NCBI RefSeq assembly: GCF_043641665.1
Contig: NC_092196.1
Location: 14,009,692 to 14,073,691 of the forward strand
From: Enoplosus armatus
Lineage: Eukaryota; Chordata; Actinopteri; Centrarchiformes; Enoplosidae
Length of the DNA: 64,000 nt
Reading direction: 5' to 3'
How positions within the stretch are numbered: the first letter of the stretch is position 1; the number at the start of each line of letters is the position of its first letter. The position numbers and the translations under genes are program-made. Below, one piece after another: positions 13,042 to 25,300 of this stretch. The notes beneath the pieces are model-generated. The model searched no databases and was not told the DNA's origin. It worked only from the letters and a program-made list of their open reading frames with translations.

Positions 13042-15629
13042 TACACTGACATGTTTATCTGCACACCCTTGGCAGACCTACTGACTCTTAAACAGTTTCC
13101 ACAGCAACATGAAGTGGCTAAGAATAATGTATTCTGTTATGGCTGGGGATGATTAGCATTATCCTGTTCTGCTTCAACATCAGCGTTAGACTCCTTGTCT
13201 CACACTAATGTTTTAAAGGCACATCAGAAGTGATTGTAACCTGGCACTGGGTTAGCTACATGATTTAACTGAGCAACAGTTTTGCTTGAATAGTGATTTT
13301 AGGGGGAAGGGATGCAAACTATACAGACTGGCTGAGTAGTCATAAAAATGCATGTCCACTGGCACCATTCATTGGACGGACTAGTCTGTGGCCATTACTA
13401 TGGAAACCAAATCCAATCCAAATCACAAATTTAGGCCAAGATCACATCTTTCAGAATTGATTATTTTCCAGCAACAGCATTTGACCATAATGATAGTAAC
13501 TCACAAGCAGGCTGAATGAGTAACAAGCAGAATGATAAATAGTTTTTCCAATCACTGGCAAACCAGCAGCCTCACATTATCTTAAACCACTGAATATTTG
13601 CATATATTCTTGGTTCTGATTCAACACAATTTCACTGAAACATAATGTAACTGACTGGCCTAATTTTTCTTAATTGTAACATTAATCCATTAAAATTTAA
13701 TTCTTGTAAACTATCTATTATAAGATTTTAACCATGCATTGACTTGATGGTCTAACTATTTTCCATAATGACACATAAATAGCACCAGCTCTCCCAATGA
13801 AATTATGAAAACATGTGTCAGATGAGGGGTTCAAACCAAAACCAATTAAATTGAAAACAATGCAACGTGAGCCGAGTTGAGGGCAGAAAGGTGCATGCGA
13901 CACCACACCCTGCTAAACTCTGGCCAAACAAACCGGTTTGAGATGACGAAGATGAGAAAAAGATGAGTGCAGAGGAAATTTGATGTTCTTCTTATTAACA
14001 ATCTGCAGCCAAATCATGAATTTGAGAAGATCGGTACTAACAGAATAAACAGAAGTGGAGACATGTCATAATGAACTGAATAATAAGACTGATATAGATT
14101 GTGGAGGTGAGATACTTTTCATCAGCAGTTAAATCAGTCAGTCAAATGCAGCTCCCTCCCCACCTCACTGTTTATTTGACAGAAATATTTAATATTTGTT
14201 ATTTCATTATGATTTATGATTACAGCTGCAGCAAAGCAGAGGTGAAAACTGGTTTGCCGACAAAATGGGCAGGATGGTCCATTTATATTCAGTAATCCTT
14301 GCTCATACTGCTATTTAACAGGCTACTGTGTTGTGGTAATGACAGACAGTTAACTTATAAAGGGGCATAGAAATATGTGAAGCATATCTGTTCTTCTTGA
14401 CATTAGTGAACGATTGAAAAATAACTAAAAGGATAACACCAGTATAATTTTACCTTTCTTCCTTTTGCCATTTATGGACATGAAATGCCTAAATTGAGAA
14501 ATGAAGCCGTAATCTTTCAGCTCACAGAGACACAAACACCCACATTATGGTGCCATCACGAGACTGTGACTATAGGTATCTATTTGTAAGCCTCATTCAG
14601 AAGACACGAAAGCTAGAATGTAGCTAACTATGTTGTTTAAAATCCAAAGGCTGCAGCTCCACTGAAACAGACGCATCGATTTACCATTGCATGTGGGATT
14701 TGCTACATCCACGATGTTTTATTTAGCAAAATAATGTAAAGCCAAGGATTCCAACGTGTCAGATAGAGATGTTGTTGTTACAAAGTGTGTCAGTGGCTGC
14801 TACAGTTAGTCAACTAACTGAAATTAACTTGGAAAATATCAATATATATATTAAATATTTTATGCTAATTCAATGAAAATGACTAGTGATGCTTTGTCAT
14901 CTTTCAGAAAGACGTAACTGAACCCTGACTACATTGGTGGCTAAAGTAAAGTAAATGTCATTTTGTGTTTTTCTTCACCCACTGACATAAATAAGGTCAT
15001 TAGCCTACTGTTTTGTTTTTTTATTTAAATCCATAATTTAAAGTTCATAAAAAAAAAGTCAGAACCCACTTAAGTCAACAGTATAAATGAACTTGGTAAA
15101 AAGTTGTGCTTGTGTCATGAAAATCCCACCTTGTTTATTAAAACCACTTGCAGTAAACTGTTACTTCTGTTTGGTCTCAAACATTACTCGCACCAAGCCA
15201 GGAACTGTCAGTTTGAAAAACTAAACTGGCTGTTTTATTCACATTATGTAACTTGATTTGTCACAAGCTTTTTACAATTGGTAATCCAAATGACGATGAG
15301 TTCCTGATGAAAGCCTGCTGAGGACTGAATACAGGAAGCAGTAAACGGACACCAAGCATCCTCCCATTATCTTTTCTCCTCACAACTTCACAAGCTGTGC
15401 CTAAAAAAACACTCATGTGGACAAACTGGCAAGTGAGCATGAGGAAAATAAATGAGAGGGAAAGGCTGGTTAATGAGAAATGCTATTTTTACTGCTTTGA
15501 TGTCCCCCATCCACATAAGCACACAGCTTAGACAAAAACAAATTAGAGATGTCGACTGCATCCCAAAGACATTAAAAACATATTAGCACAACAACCATTT
15601 GAGACTGTGTCCACACACATGCACATGTG

Positions 15630-15655
15630 GTGTGTGTGTGTGTGTGTGTGTGTGT
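15630..15655. repeat. (GT)n microsatellite
   Basis: About 13 GT units. Confidence 0.95.
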
Positions 15656-16784
15656 CTGCATTTCATATTCAGAAAAAGTATTCTCAGTGTATTTCTTAGG
15701 GCTTGTCCACACCAACTGGCATTATGCATATCACTGTGAGCAGTTGTTCCTTATGGCTAATAGTAGAGAAAATATCAACATAATGACACCATAGTTTCTG
15801 CACGGCTAGATGACTCAGAGGCATAGTGCCATGATTCATTTCCCCAAAGAGAATTGTATAGAATACAGATCAACAACATCGACGTGGTGATGAAAACATC
15901 CAGAAGGATCTAAAGGCACTTTGTCTAACTTTTGAAATAGCTACTGATCGTCATTTTTCTATCTGCTGCTCGGGTAGCGTTCATCTTCACATGAAGCTAG
16001 GATTCATGGGAGCAAGGTCAGCCAGTGAAAATGCAGAACTAGAAACCTGTAGAGAGAATGGCAAGCTGGCCAAACAAAAGGATCAACAAACGCCAAAAGT
16101 AAAAGGCCTTAAGAGTTACGATATTCTTACATGATTTGCACTACCATGAACACCCAATTGAGTGTCACCACCTCTCGCTTGTCGCTGTGGGCGCATCAAC
16201 ACTCATAGGCCATAGTAAAATATGCTTGTTAGCGTGTATTGAGTCAATAAGTAACCCACCACTCTCTCGGAATTTGCATGCCTTTGTGCCAAGCAGCACT
16301 TCATTTTTGTTTTTCATGGCAAGGGTCATACAAAACAGAAATCCCTGTTCCTCCACATCTGGCAAAGATAAAACTTTCTGGCAAACCTCTCTGTCAGTTT
16401 GTTTGACAAATCACAACAGCACCTCCAGGCACTTCTTTGGATAAATAGTTAGAAGCAGACACCTTGTAGTGGGTCTTCCCCCTTAGTAATGTAATGACTG
16501 CACTTTTTGTCTCCTAAAACGTATTCCAAAACTTGGGGTACATTCGGGAATACCTGGTACTGACTGATTTTAAAATCTGCAAACATCACTGTGGAAATGC
16601 TTGGAACCTTTCTTCTATGTGTAAGGTAACATGAAAATATATTACTGTGTTTAATCGAACATCAATATGGTTCACACACATTCCTCCGATACTCAATCTG
16701 TTCAACCGAAGAAGAAAATATGTTGCATACAGGTCTGACTGTTACAAAATGATCATATGATAATACAATCGGCTATCTCTATGT

Positions 16785-16985
16785 CTAATGTTTGGTTAGG
16801 TTTAGGCACAAAAACTACTCTGTCAAAGTTAGGGAAATATTGTTATGGTTAAAAAAAACAGCAACATTGACTGTCAGTAGGAAGCAGGATAAGAACAGCA
16901 GTCGCTCGTGTCAAAGTCACACGTTCTGTTGAGCATGCACCCCAACCTAAGAGGTTTAGAAACACTAAGCCACCCCATGGGTCCA
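16785..16985. mobile_element. Eroded fish-type interspersed repeat
   Basis: The run tttggttaggtttaggcac with following acaaaaactac, gttagggaaat and tatggttaaaa resembles a dispersed repeat I associate with percomorph fish genomes, in which taggttt/ttaggg-like phrases recur. The borders are not sharp, and no terminal inverted repeat or target duplication is visible. The class is not assigned and the call rests on recall of similar sequence. Confidence 0.35.
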
Positions 16986-17444
16986 TTTAGGTATTTGAAC
17001 AAACAACCAAAGCTGTCATTTCTCTGGAGAAGACAATCTGTTTGTTTATTAAAAGAAATATAGGTTCAATACTGATCCAGTGCATCAGATTGGTGCATCA
17101 CGAATTTGAATGAAAATATGTAGGATCCTAATATAAGCACACATTGAACAAAATACAGAAAGAGAAGCATGCAGACAAGTGAAAAGGAGAGTCACAGGAC
17201 GACAACAAAGGAAGACGGGTTGACGGTATTCATGACATTAAGGGAACGGTAATGAGTGACACTGAGAATTCTCTCCGTATTTCAGGAAAACGGAGGAGAC
17301 AGGAGAGATGAGGGAAGATTGGTTAAAATGAGGAAAACAGAAATGGCGGCAATAACTGACCACTGACTCTAGACCACAGTCAATATATCTAAGTGGATTT
17401 TTGCTGTGCTGCGATAGAAGAAATGCTCCAGCATGCTCACAGTG

Positions 17445-17477
<33 letters not shown>

Positions 17478-18601
17478 CAAACAAACTCAGAATTGGTTTA
17501 ATTCCACAAGCTGAGTTTGAATGTGAGAATAGAAAGTGACATTATACACACACAGTGCTACGGTTTCGTGCCTGCCTGCAGCTTCATTGGGTAGGTGGGG
17601 GCAGCAAGGTTGCAGGCTGCAATATTAAACCATCAATCACCCCCCAAATTAGGCATTTTACATCACACAAGCACTTACAGCTCTCTCTCCTTCTCCCACA
17701 GGTGGGGTCCAAGCCACGGGAAAAGAGATTACATCACAAAAGCAATGATGGTGCAGCAAGACCCATGAATACATTAAACTATCATATATATACGCAGAGC
17801 ATGGGCGGAAGGTAGCTACAAAATAATAAATCATAATGAATAATATCAAATCAACTAGTTATTCCATTACTCTGAGGTACATGAAGTATGCATATGTGCA
17901 GAAACTTTCTTACACTAATCACAGAAAATTGGAATAAGTGATTTGTATTAACAGTTGTTCACGGTATCTTATATCTAATTCATTACCCAATACATTTTTT
18001 TTGTCTTGTGCCCATGTTGAACACAGCAAACAGCTCATTTCAATCACCCATGGTGGAGGAGACGGCAGCGTGTCCACTCCGCCGTTCCTCGTGTTTTGAT
18101 TATAAAAAACATCTGGGGTATCAATGAGCCGGGAAGCCATTAACAAGCACAAGCAAAGACAGAGAGGAGGGGAACCACGAGGTTAAAGTGGAAGCGAAGG
18201 AGGAGGAAGAAAAAGTGAGGGGACAGAAAGGAATAGAGAGGGTACGGGTAAATGAAGCATGGAGTTGCATTTATCCCAATTAGCTACGACAGGGGTCTTG
18301 GGTGAGAAGGGAGAGAGTGTCCACCCCCATTAACAGTGTTTACTGACATGCCTGCTGATTACAAGCTGGGGAGAGAAACTGATTGCACAGTGCTCCTCTC
18401 TTTGCAAACATGAAAAAGAAAAAGGCCTAAACACTGCACAGAGACCATGCACAGTGAGACACACAACCACAACACAAACAAACCCGGAATAGTCTCTTTT
18501 ACTTCCCATCTTCTTTTTCATCCTCTTTCTTCTCACCACCATATCTCTCTCTGTGACTCCCTCATTTTCTCTCAATCTGCCAGTGTGCGCGAGTTAAAGG
18601 T
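16986..18601. other. Non-coding sequence, no supported gene
   Basis: Purine-rich segments at 17160-17340 and 18160-18320 surround an AT-rich stretch. No exon is supported. A block near 18020-18150 (gtgtttTGATTATaaaa, followed by ggaagccATTAAcaag) has an enhancer-like look, but I cannot test it. Confidence 0.45.
17448..17476. repeat. (CA)n microsatellite
   Basis: About 14 CA units. Confidence 0.95.
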
Positions 18602-18816
18602 AGATTTCATATGACAAATTGGAGTATGCGCGCACATCCAAACCAAAGAGGGCAGGTGCTGAGCCCCATTTAAGATGGCGTCGTGCATTGTCACTTTAGT
18701 CTGATGAAGAGCAGTTGTGCTCGAAACGTCACCTTGGTGCAATAAATAAGTGGACACTGGAGCCCTGCAGTGTGCAAGCTGTTTATTTATTTGTTTATTT
18801 CGAGATTTCATATGAC
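18602..18816 (+). mobile_element. Short (5'-truncated) Penelope-like or retrozyme-like insertion
   Basis: A perfect 14-bp direct repeat, AGATTTCATATGAC, occurs at 18602-18615 and 18803-18816. It brackets a 187-bp insert (18616-18802). This is the signature of target-primed retroposition with a target-site duplication. The insert has no reverse transcriptase frame. It contains a hammerhead-ribozyme-like motif (18687-18743), then an aataaat phrase, then a T-rich end (gtttatttatttgtttattt). Penelope-like retroelements of animals are known to carry type I hammerheads in their terminal repeats and to leave many truncated copies, so a truncated Penelope-like element or a small non-autonomous relative is the best reading. 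The duplication and insert borders are directly visible. The family assignment is inference. Confidence 0.7.
18687..18743 (+). ncRNA. Hammerhead-ribozyme-like motif (type I)
   Basis: The core elements occur in the required order. CTGATGA (18701-18707) is followed by a perfect 5-bp stem II, GAGCA (18709-18713) with loop GTTG and TGCTC (18718-18722), then GAAA (18723-18726), then CGTC with predicted cleavage after C18730. Stem I can form in two blocks around an internal loop: GT 18699-18700 with AC 18731-18732, and CAC 18692-18694 with GTG 18737-18739, extended by ATTG 18687-18690 with CAAT 18740-18743. Stem III is minimal (ACGT), so efficient cleavage would probably need a dimer, as reported for retroelement hammerheads. 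One extra A (18708) sits between the core A9 and stem II. A similar extra base is known in a viroid hammerhead. Confidence 0.72.
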
Positions 18817-20840
18817 CCCATTGTGAGTCCCCTCAATTCTCGTCTTCCACGTCTCTGTCGCTCTGTGCTGTGTGCCGGTGATAATGGAAGTAATTACACT
18901 GGCTCCATGTCTGTTCCACAGAGCAGCAGCAGCAGCAGCAGCAGCAGCACAGGCAGGCTGAGGCACCATGACGCCCGCTGCCCAGCCACATCCTCACACA
19001 CTCTGGAGAATCACAGTTGAAAGCCCTGCACACTGTCACATGGAAACACAAACACCACGGAATAAAATGGTGTTTGTCTCTGAGGTGATAGAAAGCCTAT
19101 GGATATTTTTGTGCTGTAGTTTTCACTCCCTATTCATTCTGCAAGTATTTCACCGAGCTCGAATATGTTATGCGGTTTCTGTGGGATTTGCTGGAATCTA
19201 GTCTTATGGCGCTGCTGAGATAAGCTGTGGGCGAACATGCTGTTGCACTTCTGACCCTCCAATACAAAACGATATAACCTCTGTAGCGCAGGATTGCATT
19301 TGATACAAGGGAATAGAAGAGCAGACAATAAAGAGCATGGAGGAAATGTGTGAGTTCCTGAAGAGGGGGGAGGACAAAGGAATGGAGATGCAGAGCAGCA
19401 TATCTCAACAAAACCAGAGAGGAAGAGAAAGAAAATGTGCATTTGACATAACGAAAGGCCTGGGGAGGTGAAAAGGGAAGATAAATAATGAATACAAAGC
19501 ACTTGTTGGGTAAATGAATACATGAAAGAGAGACATTTCATTCACTGGCTTCAGCATTTTAGGAACGTTTTATCTCTGCAGAATTTATGGGCAATAGTTC
19601 TGCATTCTGCATTTTACATTACAAAATGAGTTGAGGCAAATAGGTGACCAGAATGAACCTGAAGGATTATTCAGAAAAACAACAAGCACAGTTCGACAGC
19701 TAGGCACTAAGCCTTTATGGCTCTCCAGGCAGCAGAGAAAACACTCACATCTGTGTACAAACAAGGGCACAAAGAGAAGCAGAGGAACTCGTCGAGTTGC
19801 CCTCGCTTCATTCTTCTCCTCGCCTCTCTTTTCCCTCTCCACCCTCTTCTCTGGGTCTGACCTCTCTCAGCCCCTCCGTCAGCTCCAAGCCCGGACTCCA
19901 GCCTATCTGAAGAGAGACACCTAGTGGTGTAGACCAAACCCCATCCACCCCTTTACATTGACAACGCTCTCTATCCCAATTGACTTAACTGCACATCACT
20001 GTTACCGTTCTCCTCTCTTAAAAGAACTTTAACGAAGTCACATTAATCAAATTGAACCACTAACTACAGCAATTATTGGTGTGATTGGCACATCGCTCAC
20101 TTTCTGCCTCAGACGTCTTTTCCAAAGAATGAGGTCGTCTTTTTTTGTGGTGGGGGTGGGGGTGTCGGGGGGGCTTTTGTGAGGTAAGACAAAATGGAGA
20201 CCCGTTGGTTATGGATGAGGTGTCAGCTTTTGTGGCCGATCAGCTTGGTGTGTGTGTGTGTATACAGGAGGAATGAGACTCATATTACTGACCAAGGATG
20301 ATTTAAAGCCAACCTTCAGGTAGGCAGTGTAATTAGAAATCAATTAAATTCAGAATGCAAAAAAAGATTGCTTTTGGAGAAGCCTGATAATGGCAGCGCT
20401 CAGTTTTTTTCTTTTGCCTTTACTGTATTCTGCCAGTAAACAGACACCAAATGATTTCTGGTTTCTGGCTTTAACAAAAATCCCAGCTTCTATATGCAAA
20501 GTCTACAAACACACACACACACACCATACACCATGGATATCCAAGTGAAATCAAAAATACCTTACATCATATGAACTGCAGGGAACTGTGAGAATTAATC
20601 AATCACACGTCTCATGCTGGTAGAGGGTCTCTTGAAGGGTAAATAACACTGTTAAAATTAATGTGACAGGTTGCATACAGGATGTCATTATTCTCCCCAA
20701 GAGGGGGCAGACATGACAATTATGATTGGACGGTACCTTTAAAATACCTGTCTCACCTTATAGGTCTGACACTAAATCAGCTGACACGAACATCACGACA
20801 CTCCCTTCCAGTCAAAAATCAGTTGAATCATGAAGCTCTT
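18817..20840. other. Non-coding sequence, no supported gene
   Basis: Contains a CAG array (listed separately) and many short overlapping frames. Minus-strand frames of 93 and 135 codons near 19130-19541 overlap each other in different registers and show no domains. A G-run lies at 20145-20174. Confidence 0.5.
18922..18949. repeat. (CAG)n trinucleotide repeat
   Basis: About nine AGC/CAG units. Frames read as poly-Ser on the plus strand and poly-Cys on the minus strand. No gene context makes it coding. Confidence 0.9.
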
Positions 20841-21130
20841 GAAAAGCTGATCTGCCATGACTGCTCAATGGGATTCTCTGATAAAGCCAGACAAGGTGGT
20901 ATTACACTTGCGAGCCCCAATCAGAGAGGCTGCAGTCGATCTATCATGGTGTTATCTGCGGAAGAGGTATATTACCTGGGGCCCAGACAGCCCTGGGCAT
21001 GCGTGGATGTATGGGGCCGATAGCAGAGCTGGCTGTCATCCCTCTGGGCTGATTAATGAGGAGCTCGGCCCAGTGTTTAATGTGTTTAATATGGGCCGCT
21101 GACGAGGCCGTCACACTGACGGAACCCACC
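20841..21130. promoter_or_regulatory. Candidate conserved non-coding element
   Basis: A compositionally balanced block free of simple repeats, in contrast to its surroundings. It includes gggctgattaatgagga, gtgtttaatgtgtttaat and ccgctgacgaggccgtcac, that is, homeodomain-like and forkhead-like cores close together. Open frames occur on both strands in conflicting registers, which argues against coding. It resembles vertebrate developmental enhancers in texture. The call is impressionistic and rests on composition alone. Confidence 0.35.
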
Positions 21131-21401
21131 CGTCTCTCTGACTGATGAAGTCACCTGCGGCTCTCCCTCTCTCTTTCACAGATACAGTAAAACAGAAACA
21201 CACACACCCGCCGCGAAAACCACACGTTCTCTCCCTTCCACTGCGTGATCTCTGCCCTGTTTACCAACCTGCAGGGAACACTTTAAGATCAGTTGTCTAT
21301 CAGAGATAACTGTACCCATTCACAATAACTAGAACATTGCTTGCACAGAAGAATATGTCATCTTTTTCAAAATAGACTGATGTAAACATGTATTAAAGCT
21401 G

Positions 21402-21441
<40 letters not shown>

Positions 21442-22380
21442 CAGGACTGCTCACCGCTGTGCCGTGACCCTGCTTTCATGGTGAATGGAAGGGAAAATTA
21501 GGGCCAAACGGAGAGCTCTGTTCTGGGGGTACTTTGGGAGCCGGAGCTCTCTAATGGAAGATACTTACACCTTTCTGTGTGGAAAGATTCAGGCTCTCTT
21601 GCTCTGTGTAATGAAACAGCTAATATACTTATACCTTCTCTGCCTCCTTTCCTCCCTCCCTCCTGCTCCGTGATATGTCTATTACTTTCAGACTGCCTCA
21701 CTCTCTTTTTCTTTATTTCAGCTCTTCTACTCCCACCCGCTAATTTTCACGTCTTTCTGCCTTTCTCTCTTTCACTATCTGCTGCCTTCCCACTCCTTAC
21801 CAGCACATTTCTATCTCTCTCTTTTCATCTATCACCTCCTCTGCAATGTTCTCATTTAATCATCCCCTCAAGAAATATATTCACCTCCGTTCAACAGTGC
21901 TCCTATTAGATCATATACTCTGTTGTTACAGCTGTTATCATGGCCAATTCCTGTGCTCTCGGGGTGGCCAGGGGCTGCCATGTAAACAGTCCACTTCAGG
22001 AAATGCACACACAAAGCAGAGCAAAGATGCATACTGTAGGAAGTAACCTATTTAAAGTGTGTGAGCGCAACAGCAGCTTAGCTCACAGCAGCACATGTGC
22101 AATACAGGCACAGATGTGTTGACATCTCAATGCTAGCAACATGCTGTACAGCCGATGTAGCTTTACTTACACACTATGTCAGTTATCACACCTTTTTCCA
22201 AGCTCATATCTCTCTCTCTCTCATGCGAATTCAGGGCTAAAAGCAATAAAATCTACCTGGTAGCAATTTGGTGTGCCGATATTCATAGCAGCTGGCCTGA
22301 ATAAGATTATCTTTTTTTTATTTTTCTGGCAAGCTGTAACATTTAATATTACATGTTCAGAGAGGTAGCATCTACAGGAC
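21131..22380. other. Non-coding sequence, no supported gene
   Basis: Holds a CA array (21403-21440) and a pyrimidine-rich stretch at about 21630-21850 that yields a 110-codon Ser/Leu/Pro-rich frame without domain content. Nothing else is identified. Confidence 0.5.
21403..21440. repeat. (CA)n microsatellite
   Basis: About 19 CA units. Confidence 0.95.
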
Positions 22381-25300
22381 TCAAGTGCTAAGTGCTGGTT
22401 GAGTCACCCTTACATGTGTGGGCTGGATTGAAAATGTCATTTTCCAGTCCAGAGTCCAATGAGGAGCTGCACAGCTATGGGCTTTGCTCCCTCAGGGAGT
22501 CCCCAGCTCTCCATCAGGCAGGTACAGATCAAGGCAGGGAGCCAGGGAGGTGGGGCACACCCAGTCCCTCCAGACTGGAGTAATGAAATATCAGCTCTCT
22601 CAGAGGCTTGTTCTGCCTTCAGGGTGGTTAGCTAAGGCCCAGTTTAAGTTTACATTATGGACAGAATCCTAATGATCCCTGGCCCAGTCCTACTACCGAG
22701 GGCTTTGCTGTTTAATATATAAATATCTGCTTTTTTAATTATCTTCATGTCATGTTACACTTCCTTTGCACCGCCTGTGAGAGGAAAGACAGGCAAAGCA
22801 TGGCTGCTACTCCTACTGCAGCCTTCCCTGCTCTAGCCACCCGAATCCCATCTGCGCATTTATTCACACATGCACAATTTGCACGAGGCCCACACACAAG
22901 CAGTGGAAATAGAAACTTTCATGTGAGCATACAACCACGCACAATTGCCTATACAAGAGCAGAGGAACATATGTAAATGAAATAAATATCTATTGTAGTT
23001 TATGCATGGTAGAAAACCTGATGAACATAAGACAGGCACATCAGGCGTGTGCAGTGAACATGAACAAGGACATAATCTACACAGAGGAAAGACAATCACA
23101 AGATTCAAACATAACTGTACCTACTTCTTGCAACAGTGGCAAATGCAGATTTGGAAAGGGTCTAGGTTTTGTTATACATCTATTATATGTGGCGAGTCCA
23201 AGTATACAAGCACACACCATATAAATATGGCATGGTTCAATGTAAAGAATGTTTTCAGCTCTCCGTTCCCTAGTGATGTATCATAACAATAATCACTGTC
23301 AGGCCCAGAATGAAGGTGTTTCTTTCAGAGTGGGGGATGAAGGCAGAACTGTGGTAATTATGCAGCTGTAATGGAGTCGGTGCCTAGTGAGAGCCTAATG
23401 AGCTTACTGAAGTCTACCATTGAGAATTGATTCCTGGGAAGGAAAGAAAAAAGGAAAAAAAGCAGTTGTGCTTGCAGGAGAGGGCCAATGGAGGTGAGCT
23501 TGTCTCCATTGTTGTGCACTTAATTGACAGGGAACCAACAAGCACTGAAAATCCCCAAGAGCAATTAATAATAATGAAAGGCACAGAAATCTTTATACAC
23601 GGAATATCCTGATCTGAAGCCTTTCATTGTACTGTCACCTGACGGGAGGAAGGTGTCTGATCACATTCTTAATAATGTGTGCATGTGTGTGTGTGTCAGT
23701 GCATCTCACTCTCTTTTTCCTTTCTGCTATACTCTGCCTTAATGTACAAAATAAGATAAAACTGTCCACATCAGCAGGGGAAATTGAGATGTCTTTCCTG
23801 GGCTGGCAAAACTGTCATAGACCTACAGCAGAAAAGCATGAAAAGAGAAGCACTTAACCCTGAAAGCAATGGAAATGAATCTGACCTTTTTGTGCCGCCC
23901 AAAGAACTGGTAAGTAGACACATGTATTCCATTTCAATTACAAATCTATGAATGCATGTAATGGTCCATGTCACCACAGAGGGCCATATTATCTGTAGTT
24001 ATATTGCAGCAGTACATACTGTAAAAACAAACCTACCTTACGATAGTATAATATCCTAATTTCTTACATGTTCAGGCTGTGACATGGTCCTTTTCACCTT
24101 CCCAAAAAAACTAGACTAGTCTATTAGAATGGCGAACAAGCTCCCTTTCAACACATCTGCCAGACACAGACAAAGCTTTCAGACATAATTTTCACACATA
24201 CTTCACCCAATAAGTGCTCTCTCAGCTTTTTACACTTTTCCTTCATTACCAGCCTTTTCTTTTTGCCTCTCGCTTGTCCTTTCTCATCATCTCTCTCACC
24301 ACTAATGTTTATCCAATTTACTTACAATTACAGTAAGAGAAATGAAAATATTTCTTTTAATTAAGAAAACTAAGTTATGAAGGGACTGACTCCGGGTGGC
24401 AGTGACCATATGGACACTGGTGATACTATTCTGGCAAGTAGGCTGGTAACAGATGCCGCAGACCAGTTTATTTTCCCTGGAAGCAGGGATTCAAAGTAAA
24501 CTTAGTCTATTCTTGTGAGGGATTTGCTTAATTTTGAGAGACAACGTTTTAGAATCATGTCATTTTGGGAAGAAAAACAGGTGTTGAGTGCCCAAATGGG
24601 ACATAGTCCTTATGAGTCCCTTCACAGTTGTTTACTGAATCAACTAACTTTGTTTGCCTTCTTGAACCAATATGGGCATTTAAAAGTGCGAGTTAAATTG
24701 AGCCTCGTAATAGTTTTTCAGCTACCAAGGCTTATAAATTAATCCCAGATGACATGTTTTGGGGTAAACGTGAAGCTTAGGAAGTATTTTAGTGGCTTTA
24801 TCAGAGGCTTTGCTGCAGAAACTCACATCCACTCAACCAGCTCTCCCCCCATATTGCTCCTTGCTTGAAGCTCAGAAATTTCAAATATGCACAGCAGCAA
24901 AAATAACTGTGAATGTGTGTGTGTGTGTGTGTGTGCATGTGTGATGGAGAGAGACAGAATTTGTGTGTACAAAATCTGCCCATCTGCCATAAACAGACAA
25001 TGCGCTTCTTAAAATTTTGTCATATTACACATTCAAGTTGTAGTACTGACCATGTGGCAGTGGGACCAAACATGCAAGCTGTCTAATGGGTGGATCTCAG
25101 GAAACTCATCTGACAGCTCCAGTGAAAAAAAAAACATCCTCCACTGTGGGACTTGTTTAATGCACGTAGTGAGCTGATGTTTTGATGTCACAGTGCAACA
25201 CGAGCGTGCTGTAGCAGGGGTCTCCTAATTCTTTCCACGAGAGAAACTGAAGCGCGACACACTTTCAAAGGGCAATACGTGCAGTCTTATTCCCACAATA

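Larger units (their letters stand above)
11951..16780. other. Non-coding sequence, no supported gene
   Basis: 12000-12470 is purine-rich (many gagag runs). 12690-12840 is pyrimidine-rich. From 13100 on, the sequence is AT-rich without any convincing exon. Several open frames of 60 to 106 codons were inspected and show no domain or splice-linked neighbour. Confidence 0.5.

Noticed and set aside
15300..15340. A second hammerhead candidate (CTGATGA at 15305)
   Set aside because: The following bases do not form a stem II closing on GAAA, and the cleavage triplet is missing.
18715..19051. Poly-Ser and poly-Cys frames, possible CAG-expansion gene
   Set aside because: The repeat creates the frames. 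There is no exon structure, and the plus-strand frame begins inside the hammerhead motif.
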